Of a stretch of DNA of 64,000 nt, positions 17,519-28,006 are shown in pieces. Where the stretch lies: positions 46,733-110,732 of the forward strand of contig NZ_WTVS01000011.1 in the NCBI RefSeq assembly GCF_012911005.2, read 5' to 3'. This DNA is from Aromatoleum toluolicum. Its GTDB lineage: Bacteria > Pseudomonadota > Gammaproteobacteria > Burkholderiales > Rhodocyclaceae. Each line of letters opens with the position of its first letter. Within the stretch, counting starts at the first letter, position 1. The position numbers and the translations under genes were made by a program. The notes under the pieces were generated by a model. It ran no database searches, was not told where the DNA came from, and saw nothing but the letters and a program-made list of their open reading frames with translations.

Positions 17519-18352
17519 ATGCCCGTCGACCACTACGAAAACTTTCCTGTCGCGTCGCTCCTGCTTCCGGCCCGCCTGCGCGAGCCCGTGGAAGCCATCT
17601 ACGCGTTCGCACGCACTGCCGACGACATCGCCGACGAGGGCGACATGGCCCCGGTTACGCGCCTTGCGCGGCTCAACGACTACCGCATCGAACTGAATGC
17701 GATCGGCGCCGGCCAGCCGCCGCGCGATGCCTCGCTCGCGCCGATCTTCACCCGCCTCGCGACGAACGTCCGCGCCCACAAGCTGCCGCTGCAGTACTTC
17801 CGCGACCTGCTCGACGCCTTCAGCCAGGATGTGGGCAAGACGCGCTATGCCGACTTCGCCGAACTGCTCGACTACTGCCGCCGCTCGGCGAACCCCGTCG
17901 GGCGGCTGCTGCTGCACCTCTACGACGCAGCGACGCCCGACAACCTGCGCCGCTCCGACCTGATCTGCACGAGCCTGCAACTCATCAACTTCTGGCAGGA
18001 CGTCGCGATCGACTGGCGCAAGCGGCGGATCTACCTGCCGCAGGCCGACATGACGCGCTTCGGCGTGGACGAAGCCCACATCGACAGCGGGCGCTGCGAC
18101 GATGCTTGGTGCGCCCTGATGGACTTCGAAGTGCAACGCGCGCGCACGATGATGCTCGAAGGGGCGCCACTCGCACGGCAACTGCCGGGACGCATCGGCT
18201 GGGAGCTGCGCCTGATGGTGCTGGGCGGCCTGCGCATCCTCGAACGCATCGAGGCGGTCGGCTACGACGTGTTCCGCCGCCGACCCGCCCTCACCCGCAG
18301 CGACTGGCCGCGCCTCGCCTGGCGGTCCGTGCATTACCCGAGAAACCGATGA
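17519..18352 (+). CDS. hpnC: Hydroxysqualene synthase HpnC
   Basis: This 277-residue squalene/phytoene-synthase-family enzyme converts presqualene diphosphate to hydroxysqualene in the HpnCDE route from farnesyl diphosphate. The first Asp-rich motif is DDIADEGD and the second region reads NFWQDVAIDWRKRRIYLP. I placed the start at 17519 (MPVDHYENF), which matches family N-termini; the longer upstream frame overlaps the cyclase gene. It is first in the hpnC-hpnD-hpnE operon, with a 4-base stop/start overlap with hpnD. The downstream hopanoid cyclase gene is not in the window. Confidence 0.93.
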   Translation: MPVDHYENFPVASLLLPARLREPVEAIYAFARTADDIADEGDMAPVTRLARLNDYRIELNAIGAGQPPRDASLAPIFTRLATNVRAHKLPLQYFRDLLDAFSQDVGKTRYADFAELLDYCRRSANPVGRLLLHLYDAATPDNLRRSDLICTSLQLINFWQDVAIDWRKRRIYLPQADMTRFGVDEAHIDSGRCDDAWCALMDFEVQRARTMMLEGAPLARQLPGRIGWELRLMVLGGLRILERIEAVGYDVFRRRPALTRSDWPRLAWRSVHYPRNR

Positions 18353-19182
18353 ATCCGCACGATTATTGTCACGACAAGGCTGCGAAGAGCGGCTCCAGCT
18401 TCTACTACAGCTTCATGTTCCTGCCGCCGGAGCGCCGTCAGGCCATCACGGCCCTGTATGCGTTCTGCCGCGAGGTGGATGACGTCGTCGACGACTGCCA
18501 CGACGTGCAGGTCGCCCAGACCAAGCTCGACTGGTGGCGCAAGGAAGTGTCGCAGGCGTATGCGGGCTCCCCCAGCCATCCGGTCGGATTCGCGCTGAAG
18601 GACGTCAGCGCGCGCTTCAACCTGCCGCGCGAACAGCTGCTCGAGATCATCGACGGCATGGAGATGGACCTTACGCAGACCCGCTACCTCGACTTCAAGG
18701 GGCTGCAGCTCTACTGCTACCGTGTCGCCAGCGTGGTCGGTCTCCTCGCCGCCGAGATCTTCGGCTACCGCGAGCGCCAGACGCTGAAGTACGCGCACGA
18801 CCTCGGCATGGCCTTCCAGCTCACCAACATCATCCGCGATGTCGGCGAGGATGCGCGCCGTGGCCGCATCTACCTGCCGATCGAGGACTTGCAACGCTTC
18901 AAGGTCCCGGCGAGCCAGATCATGGAAGGCCGCCACGACGACAACTTCCGCGCGCTGATGGCCTTCCAGGCCGAACGCGCGGAGAAGTTCTACGACCAGG
19001 CGCTCGCCCAGCTCCCCGCCGCCGACCGCAAGAGCCAGCGCCCCGGCCTCGTGATGGCGGCGATCTACCGCACGCTGCTGCGCGAGATCGCCAGCGACGG
19101 CTTCCTCGTGCTCGACCGCCGCACCTCGCTGACGCCGGTGCGCAAGCTGTGGATCGCCGGCAAGACCTGGGTGCGCGCATGA
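18349..19182 (+). CDS. hpnD: Presqualene diphosphate synthase HpnD
   Basis: This 277-residue enzyme condenses two farnesyl diphosphates to presqualene diphosphate. The Asp-rich motifs are REVDDVVDD in the first third and NIIRDVGEDARRGRIYLP further on, both complete, as needed for Mg-diphosphate binding. The ATG at 18349 overlaps the hpnC stop. It shares the synthase fold with HpnC, but the DxxDD motif and context separate them. The next gene, hpnE, starts about 17 bases after the stop. Confidence 0.93.
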   Translation: MNPHDYCHDKAAKSGSSFYYSFMFLPPERRQAITALYAFCREVDDVVDDCHDVQVAQTKLDWWRKEVSQAYAGSPSHPVGFALKDVSARFNLPREQLLEIIDGMEMDLTQTRYLDFKGLQLYCYRVASVVGLLAAEIFGYRERQTLKYAHDLGMAFQLTNIIRDVGEDARRGRIYLPIEDLQRFKVPASQIMEGRHDDNFRALMAFQAERAEKFYDQALAQLPAADRKSQRPGLVMAAIYRTLLREIASDGFLVLDRRTSLTPVRKLWIAGKTWVRA

Positions 19183-19198
19183 CGGCGCAGCGGGCCCG

Positions 19199-20512
19199 GT
19201 GATGAACCATCCGGTCGCGATCATCGGTGCCGGCTACGCCGGCCTGGCGTGCGCGGTCGAACTCGCCCGGCGCGGCGTGCAGGTGACCGTGTTCGAACGC
19301 TCGCACACGCTCGGCGGACGCGCGCGCGCGGTCTTCAAGGACGGCTGGCGCGTCGATAACGGCCAGCACATCCTGCTCGGCGCCTACGGCGAACTGCTGC
19401 GCCTGCTGCGCGTGACCGGCGGCTCGCCCAAGGAGCTCGCCCACCTGCCGCTCACGCTCCACACGCCGGGGCAGCTGCACCTGCAGGCCGCCCGCCTGCC
19501 CGCCCCGCTCCACCTGGCCTTGGGCCTGCTGGGTGCCAGGGGCCTGGGCTGGGGCGACCGGCTCGCGATGCTGCGCCTGATGCGGGTGCTGAAGAAGCGA
19601 CGCTTCCGCGTCGACTCCACGCAGAGCGTGGCGGCGCTGCTGCACGAGCTGCGTCAGCCGCAACGCCTCGTGCATCTGGTGTGGGAGCCCCTGTGCGTCG
19701 CCGCGCTGAACACGCCGCTCGCCGAGGCCTCGGCGCAGGTGTTCGCGAACGTGCTGCGCGACAGCCTCGGGGCCGGCGCGGCGGCAAGCGAACTGCTGAT
19801 CCCGCGCGTCGACCTGTCCGAACTCTTCCCCGTGCCGGCGGCGCGCTACCTCGCCGTGCGGCGCGGCAGGCTGCGCACCGGAACGCCGGTCGAAGCGATC
19901 CATCAGGTGCATGGCGGATTCCGGCTGGAAGGCGACCCCGCGCAGCGGCAGATCTATGCGCAGGTGGTGCTCGCGACGGCACCGCACCACGCCACCGCCC
20001 TGCTGAACTCTGTCGGCCACTGCGAGCGCCTGTCGGCGATGATCGCCGCGCTGCCGAGCGAGCCGATCACGACTGTCTACCTTGCGCTCGGGCCGACGGT
20101 GCGCCTGCCCTATCCGATGATCGGCCTCGCGCGCGGCCCGGCCCAGTGGGCCTTCGACCGCGGTCAGCTCGGCGGGCCGCAGGGCCTCGTCGCCTGCGTC
20201 ATCAGCGCGCACGGTCCGCACGACGCGCTATCCCGCGAAGACCTGCTGCTGGCCGTGCATGCGCAGCTCGAGCAGGAACTCGGCCTGCGCCTGCCCCCCC
20301 TCGAGTGGTCGCAGGTGATCACCGAAAAGCGTGCGACCTTCGCCTGCCGTCCCGGCATCTCGCGGCCCGGCACGCAGACGCCCGTGCCGGGGCTGTGGCT
20401 CGCCGGCGACTACCTCGACTCGGATTACCCCGCGACGCTGGAATCGGCCGTGCGTTCGGGAATCAAGGCGGCGTCGCGCGTGCTGCGCCGCATCGCCAGC
20501 ACCGCGGCCTGA
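19199..20512 (+). CDS. hpnE: Hydroxysqualene dehydroxylase HpnE
   Basis: The 437-residue flavoprotein of the amine-oxidase/phytoene-desaturase superfamily reduces hydroxysqualene to squalene. The N-terminal dinucleotide motif is [13 protein letters not shown] and the C-terminal FAD motif region is [23 protein letters not shown]. Either the GTG at 19199 or the ATG at 19202 can start it; they differ by one residue. It closes the squalene operon and converges with the ybbA ATPase gene 10 bases on. Confidence 0.92.
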   Translation: MMNHPVAIIGAGYAGLACAVELARRGVQVTVFERSHTLGGRARAVFKDGWRVDNGQHILLGAYGELLRLLRVTGGSPKELAHLPLTLHTPGQLHLQAARLPAPLHLALGLLGARGLGWGDRLAMLRLMRVLKKRRFRVDSTQSVAALLHELRQPQRLVHLVWEPLCVAALNTPLAEASAQVFANVLRDSLGAGAAASELLIPRVDLSELFPVPAARYLAVRRGRLRTGTPVEAIHQVHGGFRLEGDPAQRQIYAQVVLATAPHHATALLNSVGHCERLSAMIAALPSEPITTVYLALGPTVRLPYPMIGLARGPAQWAFDRGQLGGPQGLVACVISAHGPHDALSREDLLLAVHAQLEQELGLRLPPLEWSQVITEKRATFACRPGISRPGTQTPVPGLWLAGDYLDSDYPATLESAVRSGIKAASRVLRRIASTAA

Positions 20513-20522
20513 ACCCGTCGCC

Positions 20523-21206
20523 TCAGGCGGGCCGCAGCGCCGCCGGTTCCACGAGACGTCCCGCCTGCATGTGCAGGACGCGGTCGCAGCGCGCAGCGAG
20601 CGACTCGTCGTGCGTGACGAGGATCAGCGTGGTTCCGGATTCGCGGTTCAGCGCGAACATCAGCTCGATCACCGCTTCGCCCGTTACCGCGTCGAGGTTG
20701 CCGGTAGGCTCGTCGGCGAGGAGCAGCCGCGGGTCGGGCGCGAAGGCGCGCGCCAGCGCGACGCGCTGCTGTTCGCCGCCGGAGAGATGCTTGGGATAAT
20801 GGCGCAGGCGGCTGCCCAGGCCCACGCGCTCGAGCCATTGCCGTGCCGTGGCCGCGGCATCGCGGGCGCCGGCGAGCTCGAGCGGGAGCATGACGTTCTC
20901 GAGCGCGGTCAGCGCCGGCAGCAGCTGGAAGGCCTGGAACACGAAACCGATCGCCTCGCCGCGCAGCGCCGCGCGGTCGTCCTCGCCGAGCGCGAACAGA
21001 TCCCGACCAAGGATACGCACGCCGCCGCTGCTCGGAACATCCAGCCCGGCGAGCAATCCCAGCAGGGTCGATTTGCCCGAGCCGGAGGCGCCGACGATCG
21101 CGACCGACTCGCCGGCCGCGACGTCGAACGTTACATCCTGCAGAATCTTGAGCGTGCCCTGGCCGTCGGCCAGCTCGACGCTCTTCGACAGGCCCGAGAC
21201 CTGCAT
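20523..21206 (-). CDS. ybbA: ABC transporter ATP-binding protein YbbA-like
   Basis: The ATP-binding subunit has Walker [10 protein letters not shown], signature [14 protein letters not shown] and Walker [10 protein letters not shown] chose the internal ATG at 21206 ([12 protein letters not shown], 227 residues), which avoids overlap with the divergent esterase start; the frame can extend to 21242. The divergent tesA neighbour matches the tesA-ybbA arrangement in Escherichia coli. The partner permease (ybbP in E. coli) is absent here because hpnE converges directly behind it, so the permease must be elsewhere. Confidence 0.87.
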   Translation of the reverse strand: MQVSGLSKSVELADGQGTLKILQDVTFDVAAGESVAIVGASGSGKSTLLGLLAGLDVPSSGGVRILGRDLFALGEDDRAALRGEAIGFVFQAFQLLPALTALENVMLPLELAGARDAAATARQWLERVGLGSRLRHYPKHLSGGEQQRVALARAFAPDPRLLLADEPTGNLDAVTGEAVIELMFALNRESGTTLILVTHDESLAARCDRVLHMQAGRLVEPAALRPA

Positions 21207-21225
21207 CACCGGAACGGAGAACTCA

Positions 21226-21837
21226 ATGCCGCTGCGATCCATCGTGACCTTCTTGTTTGCAGTCCTGTTGTCGGGTGCCGCCCAGGCGGCAACGATACTC
21301 GTGTGGGGCGACAGCCTGTCCGCCGGCTATGGCCTGCGGCCGAAGGAAGACTGGCCCACCTTGCTGCAGACGCGACTTGCACGCGAAGGGTTCCGCCATA
21401 CCGTGATCAACGCCTCCGTAAGCGGCGAAACCACGGCCGGAGGCCGCACTCGCCTGAGCGCGGCCCTCGACCGCCACAAGCCCGACCTCCTCATCCTGGA
21501 GCTCGGCGCCAACGACGGCCTGCGCGGCCTGCAGCCCGCGCTGATGGGCGAAAACCTCAGCGCGATGATCCAGGCGGCGCGCGGCAAGGGCGCCAAGGTG
21601 CTGCTCGTGGGCATTCAGCTGCCGCCCAACTACGGCCCCGCCTACACGCGGCGCTTCCACCAGACCTTCACCGAGGTCGCGCGCGCCGAAAAGGTGCCAC
21701 TTGTCCCCTTCCTGCTCGACGGCTTCGCCGACAAACCGGAATTGTTTCAGCCCGACGGTATCCATCCGACCGCCGAAGCCCAGCCCTTGATCCTCGAAAC
21801 GGTGTGGAAGGGGCTGAGGACGCTGCTCAAGGGCTGA
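21226..21837 (+). CDS. tesA: TesA-like SGNH esterase / lysophospholipase
   Basis: The 203-residue product has a short signal peptide ending AAQAA. SGNH-hydrolase blocks are visible: block I VWGDSLSAGYGL (catalytic Ser), block III GANDGLRGL and block V DGIHPT (catalytic Asp/His). This matches the periplasmic TesA / arylesterase family, which cleaves acyl esters and thioesters. The gene is divergent from ybbA with about 20 bp between starts, so the promoters must overlap the coding starts. Confidence 0.9.
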   Translation: MPLRSIVTFLFAVLLSGAAQAATILVWGDSLSAGYGLRPKEDWPTLLQTRLAREGFRHTVINASVSGETTAGGRTRLSAALDRHKPDLLILELGANDGLRGLQPALMGENLSAMIQAARGKGAKVLLVGIQLPPNYGPAYTRRFHQTFTEVARAEKVPLVPFLLDGFADKPELFQPDGIHPTAEAQPLILETVWKGLRTLLKG

Positions 21838-21848
21838 AGCAGCCTGCC

Positions 21849-21869
21849 GGGCCGGTCCGCAACCGGCCC
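21849..21869. terminator. GC-rich hairpin between convergent tesA and selD
   Basis: A perfect 8-bp stem (GGGCCGGT / ACCGGCCC) closes a 5-base loop. It lies in the 41-bp gap between two convergent genes. No T run follows on either strand, so it is a weak or factor-assisted terminator. Confidence 0.45.
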
Positions 21870-21878
21870 GCATCGCGC

Positions 21879-22919
21879 TCATCCGACGCGCAGCACCGCT
21901 TCGCCTGCGACCATGTGTCCGATGACGTGCCCTTCGCTGCCCTGCTCCGCGCGGATCGCCGCCAGCACCGCTTCGACGCCGGACTCGGCGCAGGCGATCA
22001 GCAGGCCGCCGCTGGTCTGCGGGTCGGTGATGAGCTTGCGCTGCCACTCCGGCGCATCGGCAGCCATCGCCACGTCGTCGCCGTAGCTCGCCCAGTTGCG
22101 CGTCGAGGCCCCGGTGGCGATGCCGTCGCGCACGAGCTTCTCGGCGGCGGCGATCTTCGGCAGCGCATCGAAGTTCACGGTCGCGCCGAGCTTCGAGCCG
22201 CGGCAGATCTCGAGCAGGTGGCCGGCCAGCCCGAAGCCGGTGACGTCGGTCACCGCATGCACGCCGTCCATGCCGGCGAGGCGTGCGCCGACGCGATTGA
22301 GCAGCGTCGTCCAGCGCAGCATCTCGGTGTAGTCCGCATCCGTCAGCAGCCCCTTCTTGAGCCCCGCGGAGAGGATGCCGATGCCCAGCGGCTTGGTCAG
22401 GATCAGCACGTCGCCCGCCTGCGCGCCGGCGTTCTTCTTGACCTGCGCCGGATCGACGACGCCCAGCCCGACGAGGCCGTAGATCGGCTCCAGCACGTCG
22501 ATGGAATGGCCGCCGGCGATCGGGATGCCGGCGTCGCGGCACACCGCGGCGCCGCCCTCCAAAATGCGGCCGATGACCTCGGGCGGCAGCTTGTCGAGCG
22601 GCATGCCCACGATGGCCAGCGCCATGATGGGACGCCCGCCCATCGCGTACACGTCCGACAGCGCATTGGTCGCGGCGATGCGGCCGAAATCGTAGGGGTC
22701 GTCGACGATGGGGGTGAAGAAGTCGGTCGTCGCCACGATGGCCTGCCGCTCGTTCAGCTGGTACACCGCCGCATCGTCGGCGGTTTCGGTGCCGACGAGG
22801 AGCTCGGGCGGGACGATGCCGGCCGGCGCATGCGCGAGGAGCTTCGACAGCACGGCGGGCGCTATTTTGCAGCCGCATCCGCCGCCGTGGGAGAATTGCG
22901 TGAGTTTGATCTGATCCAT
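21879..22919 (-). CDS. selD: Selenide, water dikinase
   Basis: The 346-residue enzyme makes selenophosphate from selenide and ATP. The N-terminal Gly-rich catalytic segment GGGCGCK keeps a cysteine at the position that is Cys or Sec in the family. A DDAAVYQL metal/ATP segment and GHSIDVLEP follow. I start at the ATG at 22919 (MDQIKL), which places the motif near residue 17 as in known SelD; the upstream frame to 23003 overlaps the divergent gene. Divergent from mnmH by 56 bp, indicating that its product feeds tRNA 2-selenouridine formation. selA and selB are not in the window. Confidence 0.94.
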   Translation of the reverse strand: MDQIKLTQFSHGGGCGCKIAPAVLSKLLAHAPAGIVPPELLVGTETADDAAVYQLNERQAIVATTDFFTPIVDDPYDFGRIAATNALSDVYAMGGRPIMALAIVGMPLDKLPPEVIGRILEGGAAVCRDAGIPIAGGHSIDVLEPIYGLVGLGVVDPAQVKKNAGAQAGDVLILTKPLGIGILSAGLKKGLLTDADYTEMLRWTTLLNRVGARLAGMDGVHAVTDVTGFGLAGHLLEICRGSKLGATVNFDALPKIAAAEKLVRDGIATGASTRNWASYGDDVAMAADAPEWQRKLITDPQTSGGLLIACAESGVEAVLAAIRAEQGSEGHVIGHMVAGEAVLRVG

Positions 22920-22975
22920 GGATTCCGAAGGGGAAAGACGGCCGCCCGGCGAGCACCGGCGCGCCGCGACAAGGC

Positions 22976-24025
22976 ATGAAAAAAGGCATCGCGACCGTAG
23001 CACAGCTGGACACCTTTGACGAGTTCATCGACGCCCGCAGCCCCGCGGAATTCGAGGAAGACCGCATCCCCGGCGCGATCAGTTGCCCGGTGCTGGACAA
23101 CGAGCAGCGCGCCATCGTCGGGACGATCTACAAGCAGCAATCGGCCTTCGAGGCGCGCCGCATCGGCGCCGCGATGGTCGCCGAGAACATCGCCCGCCAC
23201 CTGCGCGAGCGCTTCCAGGACAAACCCAAGGACTGGCGCCCGCTCGTCTACTGTTGGCGCGGCGGCCAGCGCAGCGGCTCCTTCGTGAGCTGGCTGCGGC
23301 TCATCGGCTGGGACGCGTGCCAGCTCGAAGGCGGCTACAAGACCTGGCGCCGCATGGTCGTCACCGAACTGGAGACCCTGCCGCAGCGCTTCGACCTGCG
23401 CGTGATCTGCGGCGCAACCGGCAGTGGCAAAACGCGCGTACTCGAACAGCTCGCGGCACTCGGCGCGCAGGTGCTCGATCTCGAGGACCTCGCCGCGCAC
23501 AAGGGATCGGTGCTGGGCGCCCTGCCCGACCGTCCGCAGCCGACGCAGAAATCCTTCGAAACCCGCCTGTATGAAAAGCTGCACGGCTTCGACCCCGTCC
23601 GCCCCGTCTTCGTCGAGGCGGAAAGCCGCAAGATCGGCCGCATCCACCTCCCCGAGGGCCTCATCGCGCACATGCGGGCGAGCCCCTGCGTGGCGATCGA
23701 GGCGGCCCGCGACGCGCGCATCGAGTTCCTGGTACGCGACTACGCCTATCTCGGCGACGACGTGCCCGACCTGCAGAGCCGCATCGATTTCCTGCGCGGC
23801 CTGCAGAGCAACGAGATCCTCGACCGCTGGAAGGATCTCGCCCGCCAGCACGACCTGCCCACGCTGTACGCGGAGTTCATCGACCTGCATTACGACCCGC
23901 TCTACCGGCGCTCGCAGAACCGCAATTTCGCGCGCTTCCCGGATGCCCCGAGCTTCGCCTGCGACGATCTCAGCCCCGCCGGCATCCGCGAGCTGGCGCA
24001 GAGGATCTTCGCGGCACAGGCCTGA
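22976..24025 (+). CDS. mnmH: tRNA 2-selenouridine synthase
   Basis: The 349-residue enzyme replaces sulfur by selenium in 2-thiouridine at tRNA wobble position 34 using selenophosphate, through a geranylated intermediate. An N-terminal rhodanese domain has the active cysteine at C93 in YCWRGGQRSGS, and a P-loop CGATGSGKT follows near residue 142. The gene is also called selU or ybbB. The divergent selD supplies its substrate. MnmC, which finishes the 5-methylaminomethyl group on the same nucleotide, is encoded at 46283. Confidence 0.94.
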   Translation: MKKGIATVAQLDTFDEFIDARSPAEFEEDRIPGAISCPVLDNEQRAIVGTIYKQQSAFEARRIGAAMVAENIARHLRERFQDKPKDWRPLVYCWRGGQRSGSFVSWLRLIGWDACQLEGGYKTWRRMVVTELETLPQRFDLRVICGATGSGKTRVLEQLAALGAQVLDLEDLAAHKGSVLGALPDRPQPTQKSFETRLYEKLHGFDPVRPVFVEAESRKIGRIHLPEGLIAHMRASPCVAIEAARDARIEFLVRDYAYLGDDVPDLQSRIDFLRGLQSNEILDRWKDLARQHDLPTLYAEFIDLHYDPLYRRSQNRNFARFPDAPSFACDDLSPAGIRELAQRIFAAQA

Positions 24026-24031
24026 GCGCCC

Positions 24032-25447
<1,416 letters not shown>

Positions 25448-25489
25448 AGTCCTTCTCCTGCCTCTCTGCCGCCTGATCGAACCGGTCGG

Positions 25490-26863
25490 TCATGCACACG
25501 TCAGCGTCAGATGCACCGCGGTACCGCAGCCGGGCGCGCTGTCGATGTCCATCGTGCCGCCATAGCGCTCGATGATCCGCCGGGCGAGCGCCAGGCCGAC
25601 ACCCAAGCCCTGCGTCTTGGTCGTGTAGAACGGTTTGCCCACCCGCTGCAACTGCTCCGAGGTCATGCCGGGACCGCTGTCGCGCACAGTAAGCACCACC
25701 TGGCGTCCGCCGCGCACGCTCTCGCAGCCGATCTCCAGGCGCCCGTCGGCCTGGATCGCCTCGATGGCGTTCGCCACCAGGCTGTGCAGGACCTGCGCCA
25801 GCAGCAGCGCATCGCCACGCACCGCACACATCTGGGGAGGCACCTGCAGCGACGCGGTGATGTGCCGCCGGTGCAGCTCGCGCCCGAACTCGTCGACACA
25901 GCGCGCCACAATCGGCGCGAGCGACACCGCGCCGGCCTTCTCGTCCAGCGGGCGCGAGTACGAGAGCAGCTCGCGCACCCAGGCTTCGAGCCGGTCGGAT
26001 TCGGAGATGATGTCGCCCGCCGCCTCGCGCCCCGTCTTCTCGTCGGTGACCAGGATCAGCTCGGCGGAGCTGCGGATCGACGCGAGCGGATTGCGTATGC
26101 CGTGGGCGACCGCGGAACTCATTTCCCCGACCACGGCCAGCGTCTCGGCATCGACCAGGCGGCGCTGCTGCTCGGAAATCAACAGGTCCGCCCGCCGCAC
26201 CATGCCGAACAGGGCGGCATACAGGAAAAGCCCGGCCAGCGCGGCGCCGACAGCGATGTTGCGGTTGAGCTGCTGCAGGGCGTTGAACAGCGCGACGGGA
26301 TTCTTGTAGAACTCGATCGCACCCAACACCCTGCCGTCCGTGTCCCGCACCGGCAGGTAGATCTCGACGAAGAAGTTGGCCGCACGTGCCAGATGCATGT
26401 GCTCAGCCTTTTCCTTGACCTCGTGGCGCTTGCCATGTGCGACGAGCCTCCCCGCGAGGGCTTCGTCGAGCTCCTCGTTGGCGCCGAACTGTTGTCCGAT
26501 CATCTCCATCTCGCTCGACCACAATATTCGGCGCGACGTATCGTAGAGATTCGCCCTCAGCACCCCTGGCATCAGCGCGAGATGGGAAAACGCCCCGCCC
26601 GGCTCGTCCGTGCTGACCGGTTCGCGCTCGACGAGGAGCCTGCGCACGGACTGCTCGGTCATGACCAGATTTTCGACCATTTCCATGGTCAGCTGGCCTT
26701 CCTGCCGCACCATGCGCTCGGTCACGAAATCCGAGATCAGGTAGCCCGCAATCGCCGAGATCGACGCGATCGACAGCAGCCCGATCAGCGCAAACCAGCG
26801 ACTCAGGTTGAACGGCCGCAACTGTGCGGGCGTCGCACGTCTTTCGCGTCTGGTTCCGGTCAT
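25490..26863 (-). CDS. Membrane sensor histidine kinase
   Basis: Starting at 26863 behind a GGAGG ribosome site, the 457-residue protein has two membrane helices flanking a periplasmic sensor region of about 150 residues, then a HisKA domain with the phosphorylated His in AHGIRNPLASI and a HATPase domain (DSGPGM, GLGVGLALARRI). No HAMP or PAS domain is obvious. It is paired with the downstream sigma-54 regulator. The stop of the alpha/beta hydrolase gene is 116 bp upstream on the same strand, so it may share that transcript or have its own promoter. Confidence 0.92.
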   Translation of the reverse strand: MTGTRRERRATPAQLRPFNLSRWFALIGLLSIASISAIAGYLISDFVTERMVRQEGQLTMEMVENLVMTEQSVRRLLVEREPVSTDEPGGAFSHLALMPGVLRANLYDTSRRILWSSEMEMIGQQFGANEELDEALAGRLVAHGKRHEVKEKAEHMHLARAANFFVEIYLPVRDTDGRVLGAIEFYKNPVALFNALQQLNRNIAVGAALAGLFLYAALFGMVRRADLLISEQQRRLVDAETLAVVGEMSSAVAHGIRNPLASIRSSAELILVTDEKTGREAAGDIISESDRLEAWVRELLSYSRPLDEKAGAVSLAPIVARCVDEFGRELHRRHITASLQVPPQMCAVRGDALLLAQVLHSLVANAIEAIQADGRLEIGCESVRGGRQVVLTVRDSGPGMTSEQLQRVGKPFYTTKTQGLGVGLALARRIIERYGGTMDIDSAPGCGTAVHLTLTCA

Positions 26864-26979
26864 CGCACCATCCCCTCCACCCGCATTCACGCCCGCGGAC
26901 AATTCGCGCCCCCATGCATCGCCCGTCGAAGCGGGAACGACACATGCGCATGTTAGACGCATGGCGAGGAAATCGGCAC

Positions 26980-28002
26980 TCATTGCGCGGCCCTCCCTTC
27001 AGGTTCCGCAGAGGACTTGCTCAGCGACGCCGCGGCCGGCGCCGCGTTCTCCGCAAGCCCGAACAGGTGGCCGAACACCCGTTGCCCCAGGTCGCCGCGG
27101 CGCATGCTGCGCCGGAAGGAATGCGGCGAGCGCGGCAGCAGCTCGAAACGCACCGGCGCCGCAAGCCCCAGTTCGACCGCCCTGGCGTTGACCGCGTCCA
27201 CCCAGCGCAGCCCGCGCTCCATCCGCGACAATCCCTGCTCGAGCATCACGCGCTCGGTCTTGCGCATCGCCGAGCCCTCATGCACGTCGCGCTCGCCCAC
27301 CAGCACCCATCCCGGCACTGCAAGGAACCGGCCCAGTTCGAAGCCGCCCATCTGCAGGCGCCGGCTGTATCGCAACCCGTAGGGATAGCGTCGCTGCGCG
27401 TCGGGAAAGGTATACCAGCCGGCCGAGCCGACCACGTAGCCGGCCACCCGGTCCGGATGGGCCATCGCGTAACGATGCACGAACTGGCCGCCCCCCGAGA
27501 AACCGAAGAGGTGCAGTCGCTCGCCACTGGCGCCGGTCGTACGCGCCACTTCGGCAACCATCGCCTCCAGGACCGCGATCGGACTCTCGCCACGCTCGTT
27601 CGTGGTCAGGCGCTGGTAGCGCGGAAATCGTCCGTGCTCGTACAGCGGCGCCACCAGCACGACGCCCGCGCGCTCCGCGTACGGGGCGAACATGCTCACC
27701 TGCTCCCAAGCGTTGCGCGAGATGCCATGCACGGTCACGAGCACGGGCGCGCCCGCACCGCCGCGCGACGGCATGTACGTGACGTATTGCAGGCTCCCGT
27801 CGGATTCGAGAGCGCGCTGCTCGATCCGCCCCGCCAGCGGAGCACCCATCCTTGCCGCGCTCGCATGGCTGCCCTCGATTGCGGGCCTCCCGTCCCGCCG
27901 ACCGGCCAGGGACGCGGCCGGGGAGACGCGCGCCCGCTCGCAAGGCGCAAGGACCGGCATCGCAGGCGGATCGTTCGGGGGCGCAATCGCGGACGAGATC
28001 AT
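26980..28002 (-). CDS. Alpha/beta hydrolase, PHB-depolymerase-like, cytoplasmic
   Basis: The ATG at 28002 gives 340 residues. The nucleophile elbow is GFSGGG (catalytic Ser), preceded by an oxyanion-type HGISRNAW segment, and the C-terminal part contains LLPRSPHSF, a likely catalytic His region. This resembles esterase/depolymerase-family alpha/beta hydrolases. There is no signal peptide; the first 40 residues are Pro/Ala-rich. The start is 4 bases after the ABC exporter stop, so it is the third gene of that operon. The substrate is unknown; processing or hydrolysing the exported molecule is a guess from context. Confidence 0.8.
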   Translation of the reverse strand: MISSAIAPPNDPPAMPVLAPCERARVSPAASLAGRRDGRPAIEGSHASAARMGAPLAGRIEQRALESDGSLQYVTYMPSRGGAGAPVLVTVHGISRNAWEQVSMFAPYAERAGVVLVAPLYEHGRFPRYQRLTTNERGESPIAVLEAMVAEVARTTGASGERLHLFGFSGGGQFVHRYAMAHPDRVAGYVVGSAGWYTFPDAQRRYPYGLRYSRRLQMGGFELGRFLAVPGWVLVGERDVHEGSAMRKTERVMLEQGLSRMERGLRWVDAVNARAVELGLAAPVRFELLPRSPHSFRRSMRRGDLGQRVFGHLFGLAENAAPAAASLSKSSAEPEGRAAQ

Positions 28003-28006
28003 GTGC

